Positions 8,275 through 16,270 of a stretch of DNA of 48,467 nt are shown here, one piece after another (position 1 is the stretch's first letter; each line of letters starts with the position of its first letter). Source of the stretch: an uncultured Eubacteriales bacterium (GTDB lineage Bacteria; Bacillota; Clostridia; TANB77; CAG-508); assembly GCA_949288185.1 (NCBI GenBank), contig CASEIZ010000039.1, positions 1 through 48,467 on the forward strand, in the 5' to 3' direction. The notes under the pieces are model-generated. The model ran no database searches. It worked only from the letters and a program-made list of their open reading frames with translations, and was not told the DNA's origin. Position numbers and translations under genes: made by a program.

Positions 8275-8302
8275 GCCTACAAAGATATTATCTTATATAG
8301 GC
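8275..8302 (-). terminator. terminator of the DUF4116 gene pair
   Basis: Imperfect ~13-bp stem GCCTATATAAGAT / ATCTTTGTAGGC followed by UCUUUCAUUUU on the minus strand, just after the stop of the 133-residue gene. Confidence 0.6.
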
Positions 8303-8313
8303 CCCAATATATT

Positions 8314-8715
8314 TCATCCACTAGTTTTTTGCATTTGTTTTCTAAATTCAAACAACTTTTGTTTTCTGCGTTCATTTGATTTTTTTAGCTCTTCTATTTG
8401 TCTATCATATAATGCACATAACAATTTTTCTTGGTCTTTTGTCAGATCCTCTTCTTTTATTTCTCCATTTTCAAATTTTTGCTGAAGTTTTAGAAGTTTT
8501 ATTTCTTCATCTTCTATATTTCTAATTGTTTCTATAAATTCATTTTTTTGTTTATTTTCGCGTATTTCAGTAACCTCTTCATTACTTTCTTGATTACTAT
8601 TTTCTATATTTTTAGTAAATATCCCCTTAAAAAAAGTTTTTATTTTATGCCATATACTCTTTTCATTTATTATAGTTAGCATTTTATCTACTGTTTTTTC
8701 TTCGTTCATAAGCAT
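8314..8715 (-). CDS. hypothetical charged helical protein
   Basis: A 131-133-residue protein that I do not recognise. It has a short amphipathic part near residues 20-35 (IWHKIKTFFKGIFTK) and then an acidic, Gln/Glu-rich stretch. The rest is predicted coiled coil, with runs such as EEDLTKDQEKLLCALYDRQ and EELKKSNERRKQKLFEFRKQ. There are no transmembrane segments or catalytic motifs. Its start codon overlaps the stop of the DUF4116 gene (TAATG), so the two are translationally coupled and probably act together. A second ATG two codons in has the better Shine-Dalgarno spacing. Confidence 0.7.
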   Translation of the reverse strand: MLMNEEKTVDKMLTIINEKSIWHKIKTFFKGIFTKNIENSNQESNEEVTEIRENKQKNEFIETIRNIEDEEIKLLKLQQKFENGEIKEEDLTKDQEKLLCALYDRQIEELKKSNERRKQKLFEFRKQMQKTSG

Positions 8716-9776
8716 TACTCTCCTATACTTTCACCTTGCTTTTGTGCTAATTGTTGTTGCATTTTTTCCATTTCTGAATATTTTTGTGCTGTTTCTTCTA
8801 ACCCTTCCTTCTCCGATCTTCTTTGTTGTAAAGGTGTTAATCCTGATTTACTTTGTTCTCTATTATCATTACCTTGTTCTATCTGTTGCAATTTGTCTTG
8901 TATCTGTCTAAGTGTATCTATATACCTACGTACTTCATAAGAATTTTCAAAAATTTCTTTTATTGTATCATCATCCTGTAGTTCTTTTCTCCATTGATTA
9001 TCTTCATCTTCATCAAATCTCTGTCTTTCATCTTCTATAATTTTTTCGATTCTTCTTTTAGCCTCGTTTAAAAAGCTTTCATTATTGGCTAGATTTGGAC
9101 TTAAATATTGAAAAGCTTCATTTTGAGAACGACTTGATGTCAATGCTGCTAACGAAATTGATTCATCTTCACCTAATTCTTCCTCAACAAATTGTAGCAA
9201 GCTACCATCATATTTTACTGCTCTTAGTGCTGCATCTCTATTTTGACTTCTATATTTACTTCCTGCATACTCATATGCCATTGGATCTTCCTCCATTGCT
9301 AAATCAACAATTTCTTCTTCTTCATTTAGTGAAGTATATTGTAAATTAGTTCCATCGCTTTCTACTGCAATTTTAGTAGCTTCTTCATCACCATGAAGAA
9401 AATCCATATTTGGATATAGATTTGGATCTTTTTTTAGTGCTTTCATTGCTAATTCTCTATCCTTTTTCAAGTCTTTTCCAAAATAAAACCAAGTTGATTC
9501 ACCATTTTCTAAAGAGTCTTCTGCTACTTCTCTATCATTTTTATATCTTTCATTTATTTTTACTAATTTAAATCCTGTTCCATTAATTTTCATTAATTCT
9601 CTAACAAACTCTTTGTTATTTAAAAGTTTATCTGGCATATACTTACTTGCTGTTCTTATATTCGTGCTATATGCTACTTCCATAATTGTTTCATTTTCTA
9701 GTTGTTCTGGTGTTGCATTTTTTAGTTCTTTATACCCTCTTGTTAATATTGCCGTAATTAATTCATCATTTCTCAT
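8715..9776 (-). CDS. DUF4116-repeat protein
   Basis: A 353-residue protein whose first ~240 residues are degenerate ~45-residue repeats of the DUF4116 type. Recurring pieces are '.D.E.A..A...DG..L.Y....', for example DREVAEDSLENG, DRELAMKALKKDPNLYP, DEEATKIAVESDGTNLQY, NRDAALRAVKYDGSLLQF and DESISLAALTSSRSQ. The C-terminal third is a long charged helix rich in Gln and Glu (LRQIQDKLQQIEQGNDN onward). DUF4116 occurs in protist, viral and some gut bacterial proteins and has no assigned function; the helical repeats suggest protein binding. It is the first gene of a two-gene unit. Nothing of note is visible in the 230 bases between it and recD2. Confidence 0.75.
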   Translation of the reverse strand: MRNDELITAILTRGYKELKNATPEQLENETIMEVAYSTNIRTASKYMPDKLLNNKEFVRELMKINGTGFKLVKINERYKNDREVAEDSLENGESTWFYFGKDLKKDRELAMKALKKDPNLYPNMDFLHGDEEATKIAVESDGTNLQYTSLNEEEEIVDLAMEEDPMAYEYAGSKYRSQNRDAALRAVKYDGSLLQFVEEELGEDESISLAALTSSRSQNEAFQYLSPNLANNESFLNEAKRRIEKIIEDERQRFDEDEDNQWRKELQDDDTIKEIFENSYEVRRYIDTLRQIQDKLQQIEQGNDNREQSKSGLTPLQQRRSEKEGLEETAQKYSEMEKMQQQLAQKQGESIGE

Positions 9777-10009
9777 TTTTATTCTCTCCCTTATTTTATT
9801 TTTCTTGGCAAAAATAAAATTAACAACATAAGCAAATAAAATATATTCTTATATTTTCACCAAATTAATTATAACTCATATTTAGAAATAATTCAACAAA
9901 TATCTTATTTTTTGCGGTCTAATCTATAATTCAATCTCATCCTTCTTGATTTAAACTCTATATAGTTTACTAAATTATATATTTAAAATTAATCTTACTA
10001 ATCTAAAAT

Positions 10010-12245
10010 TTATATATTCTTCAACTTATATTCTAATCCTGTATTTCTCTTTTTACTATCTATATTTTGTATCATAAACTTCACAATCTTTTCACTTCCG
10101 ATAACAATTAACAATTTTTTTGCTCTTGTGATTCCAGTATATAACAGGTTTCTGGTTAATAAAACTGGTGCTGAAGGTGGAACAACCATAATAACTACGT
10201 CAAATTCACTTCCGTTGTGCTTTATGTATGGTAATCGCATAACTATGTTCTATTTGCTCTAATTCTGTATAGTCATAATATGCTGTTTTTTCATCATCAA
10301 ATTTGATTTCAATAATTTTATTTTTTTCACTGACTTCTGTTATGGTTCCAATTTCTCCATTAAATACACCCTTTCCTACTTCCACATCACCTGTGCTTGT
10401 TTCTTTCTCCCAATCCATATCATAATTATTTTTTACCTGCATAATCCTATCTCCTGCTCGATAGATTGCTCCCATATTGGCTTTCTCAGGTAGTTCATAT
10501 ACATTTGGATTTAATCTTTCTTGTAATGCCTTATTCAATTCTCTTGTTCCTAGCATTCCCTTTTTGGTTGGTGTTAGTACTTGTATATTTTGAAAAAAGT
10601 CATAATCCCCATATTTTTTCAATCTTCCTGTACATAAAGATAATACTTGTTCTAATATTTTTTCTTGTGAGGATTCATTGATATAGAAAAAGTCCTCCAT
10701 GGTTTCTTCTGTATAATCTTCATCTTCTTTTGTTATAAATGGTTCTCCATTATTTACTCTATGAGCATTCAAGATTATTTTTGATTTTGCGGCTTGCCTA
10801 AAAATTTTATCTAAATGAACTGTTACCACTTTTTCAGATGCTATTAAATCTTTTAATACACTTCCTGGACCTACTGAAGATAATTGGTCACAATCTCCTA
10901 CCAAGATTAATTTGGTTCCTTTATAAATACATTTTAACAAATAACTCATCACAAACATATCTACCATAGACAACTCATCAACAATAATCAAATCTGCATC
11001 AATGGGTGCTCCTTCATATTCTGTACTGGTTTGGTAAAAATTATTTTCATCTATTTTTCCAATTTCTAATAATCTATGTAGAGTAGAAGCTTCTTTTCCT
11101 GTTGTTTCTGTCATCTTTTTAGCAGCTCTTCCTGTTGGCGCACATAACACTACTTTATTTCCTTTTTGTTCATAAATATCAATGATGCTTTTTATAATTG
11201 TTGTTTTTCCTGTTCCTGGTCCACCAGTGATGATGGTGACATTATTTTCATTAACTAATTCAATAGCTTCTTTTTGTTTTTCTGATAATTCTATATTAGA
11301 GTTTAATTCTATCTTCTTTAAAATAGTTTGTATATTTTTTATTTTCTTCACATTAGAAGCTTCTTGCAATCGTTTGATTCGAAGTGCAATTTCTTGTTCT
11401 GTGTAATAAAAATTAGATAAATAAATCCATGTTCCAGTTCCATCATTTCTTTCTTCTATCACAATTTCATCATTGGCTCTTAATTCTATTAATCCATCTT
11501 CTATATTTTCTGTCATCACATCTAACAGAGAAATAACAAACTCAATTAAGTTTTCTTTTATGACACATGCATGTCCATTATAGGTTGCTCGAATTAAAGC
11601 ATATTTGATTCCACTTCTAATTCTTTTATCATTATCATAACTAATACCTAAGTCTAATGCCATTTTATCAATTTGCTTAAAATCCACACCTCTTGCAATA
11701 TCAATTAAAATATATGGATTTTGTTCGATTTGTTCAATAGCATTTACACCTAGCAATTCATATACTTTTTTGGCAAATTCTGCTCCAATTCCAAATCGTT
11801 CTAAAAAGCCAACAATTTGCCAAACTTCCCAATTTTCTAAAAAACTTTCTGCAATATCTATTGCTTTTGCCTTAGAAATCCCTTTTACTTCTGCTAAACG
11901 TTGTGGTTCTGTTTTAATCACTTGTATGGTATCTTCTCCAAATCTACTAACAATTCTTTTAGCTAATGCTTCTCCCACACCTTTTATATTTCCGTTTGCT
12001 AAATATTTTTCTAATGCGCCTACTGTTTGTGGCATTAATTTTTCAAAAGTTTCTACTTTAAATTGTCTTCCATATTTTTTATGTTCCACAAAATTTCCAA
12101 TAACTTTTAAATTATCAGCACTTGCCACAAAAGGTAAATAACCTACAATCGTAGTCTGTTCCTCTTCTGTATCAAATTCTGCTATCATATAACTATTTGT
12201 TTCATTGTAATAAATAATGTCTCCTACTTCTCCTACTAATTCCAT
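10010..12245 (-). CDS. recD2: RecD2 ATP-dependent DNA helicase, split by a +1 frame change at a CGG codon
   Basis: RecD2 (YrrC-like) superfamily 1B 5'-3' helicase involved in DNA repair and replication-fork maintenance, about 744 residues when rejoined. The first 677 codons contain an N-terminal OB-like and helix-hairpin-helix region (GVGEALAKRIVSRFG, VKGISKAKAIDIAE). They continue with Walker A GGPGTGKTTIIK, Walker B VDELSMVD, motif III VGDCDQLSSVGPG, and motif VI beginning YAITIHKAQ. The next codon is CGG, and this frame stops two codons later. Omitting the C (base 10214) gives HKAQGSEFDVVIM, the near-invariant motif VI, and continues through LLTRNLLYTGITRAKKLLIV to the normal end. The unshifted product would lack motif VI's completion and the last ~65 residues, so it should be inactive as a helicase. 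Confidence 0.9.
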
Positions 12246-12278
12246 GTATATCTCCTAATCTACTATAATCTATTCTTT

Positions 12279-12400
12279 GTTTAAAAAAGAATTAGTATAT
12301 TGCTAGGCAAACGAATTTGAAATTTATGAGGCGTACTCTTGTACGTTGATTAAATTTCAAATGAAGTTTAACGACGCAAGATGCTGATTATTTTTTAAAC
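12279..12400. repeat. foldback (MITE-like) element, copy A
   Basis: A 122-base element that folds on itself. The outer arms are GTTTAAAAAA-AATTAGTAT with ATGCTGATTATTTTTTAAAC, the middle arms TTTGAAATTTA / TAAATTTCAAA, and the inner stem CGTAC / GTACG. Its core (GCTAGG.AAACGAATTTG, GAAATTTATGAG.CGTACT, AAATTTCAAATGAAGTT) recurs at 39035-39215. The left arm lies before recD2 and the right arm reaches into the last codons of the transketolase gene. It could also work as a structured RNA or attenuator between the two genes. Confidence 0.75.
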
Positions 12401-13213
12401 TAACTCTTCCATTGCCATCTTATATTGCTCCTCATTAGGTGCTTTTCCATGCCAACCAACTTGATTTTCCATATAAGAAACCCCTTTTCCTTTTATGGTT
12501 TTCGCAATAATACAAACTGGTTTTCCTTTCACATTTTTGGCAACTTCAAAAGCATCTAAAATTTCTTGCATATTATGTCCATCAATTTTAATAATCTCAA
12601 ATCCAAAACTTCTAAATTTCTCATCAATTGGATATGGACTCATAACTTCTTCTATGGTTCCATCAATTTGTAAATGATTATTATCTACAATGACACAAAG
12701 ATTATCTAATGCATATTTTTTAGCAGACATCGCTGCTTCCCAAACTTGTCCTTCTTCAATTTCTCCATCTCCTAATACACAATACACTCTATAATCTTTT
12801 TTATTCATCTTTCCTGTAATCGCCATTCCCACAGCTGCTGATAGTCCCTGACCTAATGAACCAGTTGTCATATCAACACCTGGTATTTTATTCATATCTG
12901 GGTGACCTTGTAAATAACTATCTAATTTTCTAAATGTTTTTAAATCTTCTACTGGAAAAAATCCTCTATTGGCTAAACAACTATACAAAGCTGGTGAACA
13001 GTGTCCTTTTGATAACACCATTCTATCTCTATCTTCCCATTTTGGATTTTTTTCATCAATACGTAATTCATTAAAATACAATACTGTTAAAATATCTGCC
13101 ACTGATAATGAACCACCTGGATGTCCAGATTGACCATTATATACTGCTTCAATAACTCCCTTTCTTACTTCTTTTGCCATGTTTTCTAATTCTTTTACTT
13201 CACTTATCTTCAT
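12395..13213 (-). CDS. transketolase, N-terminal (TPP-binding) subunit
   Basis: About 272 residues, equal to the N-terminal half of transketolase in the two-subunit arrangement found in many Clostridia and archaea. Visible features are GQSGHPGGSLSVADILTVLY (substrate/TPP region), LSKGHCSPALY, GSLGQGLSAAVGMA, and the TPP motif GDGEIEEGQVWEAAM...NNH. The enzyme transfers two-carbon units in the non-oxidative pentose phosphate pathway and needs the C-terminal (pyrimidine-binding) subunit. That partner normally follows at once, but here the next gene is recD2 across a repeat element. The ATG giving MKISEVKEL has AGAGG at good spacing, so I prefer it to the start three codons earlier. Confidence 0.9.
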   Translation of the reverse strand: MKISEVKELENMAKEVRKGVIEAVYNGQSGHPGGSLSVADILTVLYFNELRIDEKNPKWEDRDRMVLSKGHCSPALYSCLANRGFFPVEDLKTFRKLDSYLQGHPDMNKIPGVDMTTGSLGQGLSAAVGMAITGKMNKKDYRVYCVLGDGEIEEGQVWEAAMSAKKYALDNLCVIVDNNHLQIDGTIEEVMSPYPIDEKFRSFGFEIIKIDGHNMQEILDAFEVAKNVKGKPVCIIAKTIKGKGVSYMENQVGWHGKAPNEEQYKMAMEELV

Positions 13214-13305
13214 CACACACACCTCTCTCCTCTTTATCTTTTTATACTATATCATGATATGAATGATTTTTCTAGCTTTTTACATAATTATCTTTTGATT
13301 TCTTA

Positions 13306-14073
13306 TTATACCTTTCCTAAATATCCATACGTTTTATTAGGAATTATTACCATTCCATTTTCACTATATTTATCAAAAACTTCTCCAAATGCTTTTATAT
13401 AATTATTATAATTTCTATCTTCTTTTTTCAAAGAATATGATTTTGACAGGTTAGAACCAATAAACCTTTCCTTATTATTTTCTAGTGGATTATCTACTAC
13501 TTTGGTTTCATATCTATTATCTTTGAAAAAACCTTGTATTTTTTCTTCTTTTTTAGTAGCACTTAATATACCATTTACCTCCTGAAATCTATTAGTATAT
13601 TGATCATCTATTCTTTTTTGTTCTTTTACAATTTCTTCGTTTTCGTCTAATTGATTCCATAAAATCCACACACTCCCATTTGGCTTTAAAATTCGTTTAC
13701 ACTCTTCTTTAAATTTTTCTTTGTCAAACCAATGAAAAGCCTGTGCTACGACAACAAGGTCTATGCTATTATTTTCTAGATTGGTATGTTCTGCTGTCCC
13801 TTCGATTGCTCTAAAATTTTTATTTGTCTCCAATTTTTTTAATACTTTTCTCATATCTGGATTTGGTTCTACCCCTACTACCTTTAAATTATTATGTAAT
13901 AATTGTCTAGTGAGAATTCCTGTTCCTGCACCTATATCTGCCACTAAACTTTCAAAATTTAAATGACATTTTTCAATAATGTCTTCCACATATTTTTGTG
14001 GATAAGACGGCCTATATTTTTCATAAATATCAGCCAAATGATTAAATTTATCCTCATTCATATTCCATTTCAT
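13306..14073 (-). CDS. class I SAM-dependent methyltransferase
   Basis: A 255-residue methyltransferase of the UbiE/Methyltransf_11 type. The SAM-binding motif I is VADIGAGTGILTRQLL (about 44-59), followed by VVGVEPNPDMRK (acidic ribose-binding Glu) and the motif IV region IDLVVVAQAFHWFDKEKF. The FHWF signature and the RILKPNGSVWILWNQLDEN segment are typical of a yeast TMT1/YcgJ-like group acting on small molecules, but the substrate cannot be read from sequence. It stands alone, divergent from pepV. An alternative ATG four codons in has slightly better ribosome-site spacing. Confidence 0.82.
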   Translation of the reverse strand: MKWNMNEDKFNHLADIYEKYRPSYPQKYVEDIIEKCHLNFESLVADIGAGTGILTRQLLHNNLKVVGVEPNPDMRKVLKKLETNKNFRAIEGTAEHTNLENNSIDLVVVAQAFHWFDKEKFKEECKRILKPNGSVWILWNQLDENEEIVKEQKRIDDQYTNRFQEVNGILSATKKEEKIQGFFKDNRYETKVVDNPLENNKERFIGSNLSKSYSLKKEDRNYNNYIKAFGEVFDKYSENGMVIIPNKTYGYLGKV

Positions 14074-14153
14074 TCCTTTCCCTTTTTATCTATTACATAT
14101 CATATCACATATATATACTTTTTACTACTAAATTTCTTTTTCTATTTTCCTCA

Positions 14154-14182
14154 TTGACAGTTCTGAAAAACAATGATAAATA
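14154..14182 (+). promoter_or_regulatory. sigma-A-type promoter of pepV
   Basis: TTGACA, a 17-base spacer, then TAAATA, located about 55 bases upstream of the pepV ATG. Confidence 0.55.
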
Positions 14183-14235
14183 ATAAGTATTAAATAAGAC
14201 TTGTTCATTAAAATTATATAATATGGAGGTTGTTT

Positions 14236-15636
14236 ATGTTAGATAATTATATAAAAAATACGAAAGAAGAAATGGTCCAAAAACTTCAAGAATTAATACA
14301 AATCCCAAGTGTATATACTGAATCTAAAAATCCCTTAATGCCTTTTGGAGAAAGTGCAAATAAAGCATTAGAATATATACTAGACTTAGGAAACAAGTTA
14401 GGTTTTAGAACAAAAAATATAGATGGATATTGTGGATATATTGAATTTGGAGAAGGAAAAGAAATGCTAGGAATTATTGGACATTTAGATGTTGTACCTA
14501 GTGGCGATAATTGGACTTATCCTCCTTTTTCTGCCACGATATTTGATAATAAAATTTATGGTAGAGGTGCTATTGATGATAAAGGACCAGTCATTGCTTC
14601 TTTGTATGCCATGAAATATGTATTAGATAATTGTAAGGTAAATAAACGTGTTCGCTTAATTTTAGGATTAAATGAAGAAAATGATTGGAAATGTATCAAT
14701 TATTACAAAACACACGAAGAATCTCCTACTATTGGATTTAGTCCAGATGCTGATTTTCCTTGTATTTATGCTGAAAAATCTATTCTAACACCATATTTTT
14801 CAATGGACTATTCTGTTCAAAATGCACCAATTATCATACAAGAAATCGATTGTAATGATAATGCCATTAATGTGGTTCCTAAAATTTGTAGTACTATCTT
14901 AAAAATTGATTCTAGTATTATCATGGAAGATTTTATAAAAAATATTAAAAAGATATTGAACAAATATGATTTCGATATTGATATTTACAAATTAAACAAT
15001 GAAGAAGTAAAACTAACTTCTCATGGTGTTGGTGCTCATGCTGCGCACCCCGATTTAGGTGTTAATGCTATTTCTCGATTGATTATTGTGTTAGATGAAG
15101 TGTTTAAAACCTATGATATTTCTTTAGAATTATTTGATTTCTTTACAAAATACATTCATACAGAATATGATGGTAAACACTTAGGTATGAATTATAAAGA
15201 TGAATCTGGTACATTAACTTTAAATGTTGGTAAAATTAGTCTTGAAAATAACATTTTAGAAATAGGATTAAATCTAAGAATTCCGATTCATACTTCTATT
15301 GAAGATATTGAGAATACATTTTTAGATTGTCTATCTAATTATAAAAATATCACATATAAAACAATAGACTCTAAACCTGCATTATATATTCCAAAAGATA
15401 ATTACTTAGTTAAAACACTTTGTGATATTTATAATGAAGAAGCAAATTCTTATTTAGAACCAATTGCGATTGGTGGTGCCACATATGCTAGAGCTTTTGA
15501 TAATTGTGTTTCTTTTGGTACCAATCTTCCTGGTCAAAAAGATATGTGTCATCAAACAGATGAATTTATTTCTATTGATAATTTACTATTTGCATGTAAA
15601 GTATATTCAAAAGCGATTTGTGAACTAGGAAAATAA
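14236..15636 (+). CDS. pepV: M20 family dipeptidase PepV
   Basis: A 466-residue zinc dipeptidase of the PepV group (M20), which releases amino acids from dipeptides in the cytosol. Metal-site motifs are visible in order: GHLDVVPSG, GRGAIDDKGP, the catalytic pair in LGLNEENDW, and SPDADFP. An inserted lid domain follows, with LTSHGVGAHAAHPDLGVNAI. The family usually has 'NEETGW' where this protein has NEENDW; both glutamates are kept. The length is normal. The start is the ATG after GGAGGTTGTTT; an in-frame TTG two codons earlier is less likely. It is monocistronic on the plus strand. Confidence 0.92.
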   Translation: MLDNYIKNTKEEMVQKLQELIQIPSVYTESKNPLMPFGESANKALEYILDLGNKLGFRTKNIDGYCGYIEFGEGKEMLGIIGHLDVVPSGDNWTYPPFSATIFDNKIYGRGAIDDKGPVIASLYAMKYVLDNCKVNKRVRLILGLNEENDWKCINYYKTHEESPTIGFSPDADFPCIYAEKSILTPYFSMDYSVQNAPIIIQEIDCNDNAINVVPKICSTILKIDSSIIMEDFIKNIKKILNKYDFDIDIYKLNNEEVKLTSHGVGAHAAHPDLGVNAISRLIIVLDEVFKTYDISLELFDFFTKYIHTEYDGKHLGMNYKDESGTLTLNVGKISLENNILEIGLNLRIPIHTSIEDIENTFLDCLSNYKNITYKTIDSKPALYIPKDNYLVKTLCDIYNEEANSYLEPIAIGGATYARAFDNCVSFGTNLPGQKDMCHQTDEFISIDNLLFACKVYSKAICELGK

Positions 15637-15774
15637 AATGATTTGATACCTTTATGTTACTATTTAAATATATTTATGAATCGACTGGTTGGTAATTGTT
15701 GATTTACTCGTATTTTTATGTTAAAATATTCATCGACAAATATATAATTTTATATGTATCAAAGGAGGAACACA

Positions 15775-16200
15775 ATGTTTAAATTGCTAATTAGTTGTAA
15801 TGAAACCAGTGAAAAACGGACATATGAAAACTGTCGCCTTTTGTCAGAAAATTTGCCATCTATTCAATTAGAGGCTACACGTTTAGGAGGTGATTGGAGA
15901 AATTTAACCGATGCAATTCATATAAATCTTCCCTCTCAAGAAGTTTTTTATGAACTTACTTATTGTATCGAAACACTTGTACCTCCAGCTTTTATCGAAA
16001 AAGATTGGATTCGAATTACAATTAAGACAGAAACCATGTATGTTTTCAGAAAAACAAAGGATTTGTCCGAGAAGTGGAAAGATATCACTTATCATGTAAC
16101 CTTATATGGTGGTATCGTTCATGGAAACACATTTGTCTTTCAGAAGCATTCAAATGCTTCCGCATTTGTCAATCGCTTCTGCAGCTTATTTATCCACTAA
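15775..16200 (+). CDS. orphan protein, possibly acquired
   Basis: A 141-residue protein that I do not recognise. It begins MFKLLISCNETSEKRTYENC, has no signal peptide or membrane segment, and looks like a compact alpha/beta domain (EKDWIRITIKTETMYVFRK, ITYHVTLYGGIVHGNTFVF). AAAGGAGG sits at ideal distance, and a strong terminator follows. Codon use is richer in G and C than in its neighbours (CGG, CGC, CGT, TCC, GTC), which suggests recent acquisition. Codon 15 is CGG, the only in-frame CGG I found in the window that is not at a frame break. A +1 shift there would meet a stop after about 17 codons, so ordinary Arg decoding is needed for a full product. Confidence 0.65.
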   Translation: MFKLLISCNETSEKRTYENCRLLSENLPSIQLEATRLGGDWRNLTDAIHINLPSQEVFYELTYCIETLVPPAFIEKDWIRITIKTETMYVFRKTKDLSEKWKDITYHVTLYGGIVHGNTFVFQKHSNASAFVNRFCSLFIH

Positions 16201-16207
16201 AACTCCT

Positions 16208-16240
16208 ACACCCCTCAAAGCATTTTGCCAAGAGGGGTGT
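16208..16240. terminator. strong terminator
   Basis: Perfect 9-bp GC-rich stem ACACCCCTC / GAGGGGTGT followed by TTTTCTT. It ends the orphan plus-strand gene and may also insulate ftsH from the right side. Confidence 0.85.
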
Positions 16241-16270
16241 TTTCTTATTATTCATTTCATATTTCTATTC

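Noticed and set aside
9777..10009. Intergenic stretch before the DUF4116 gene
   Set aside because: Searched for small genes, RNA and repeats; only A+T-rich sequence was seen.
10010..10240. A separate 76-residue protein downstream of recD2
   Set aside because: Its sequence is the normal C-terminus of RecD2 in the +1 frame and it has no ribosome site; it is part of the split gene.
12395..13213. Full-length transketolase broken by a frame change
   Set aside because: The protein ends at the normal boundary of the N-terminal subunit and no C-terminal half follows in any frame.
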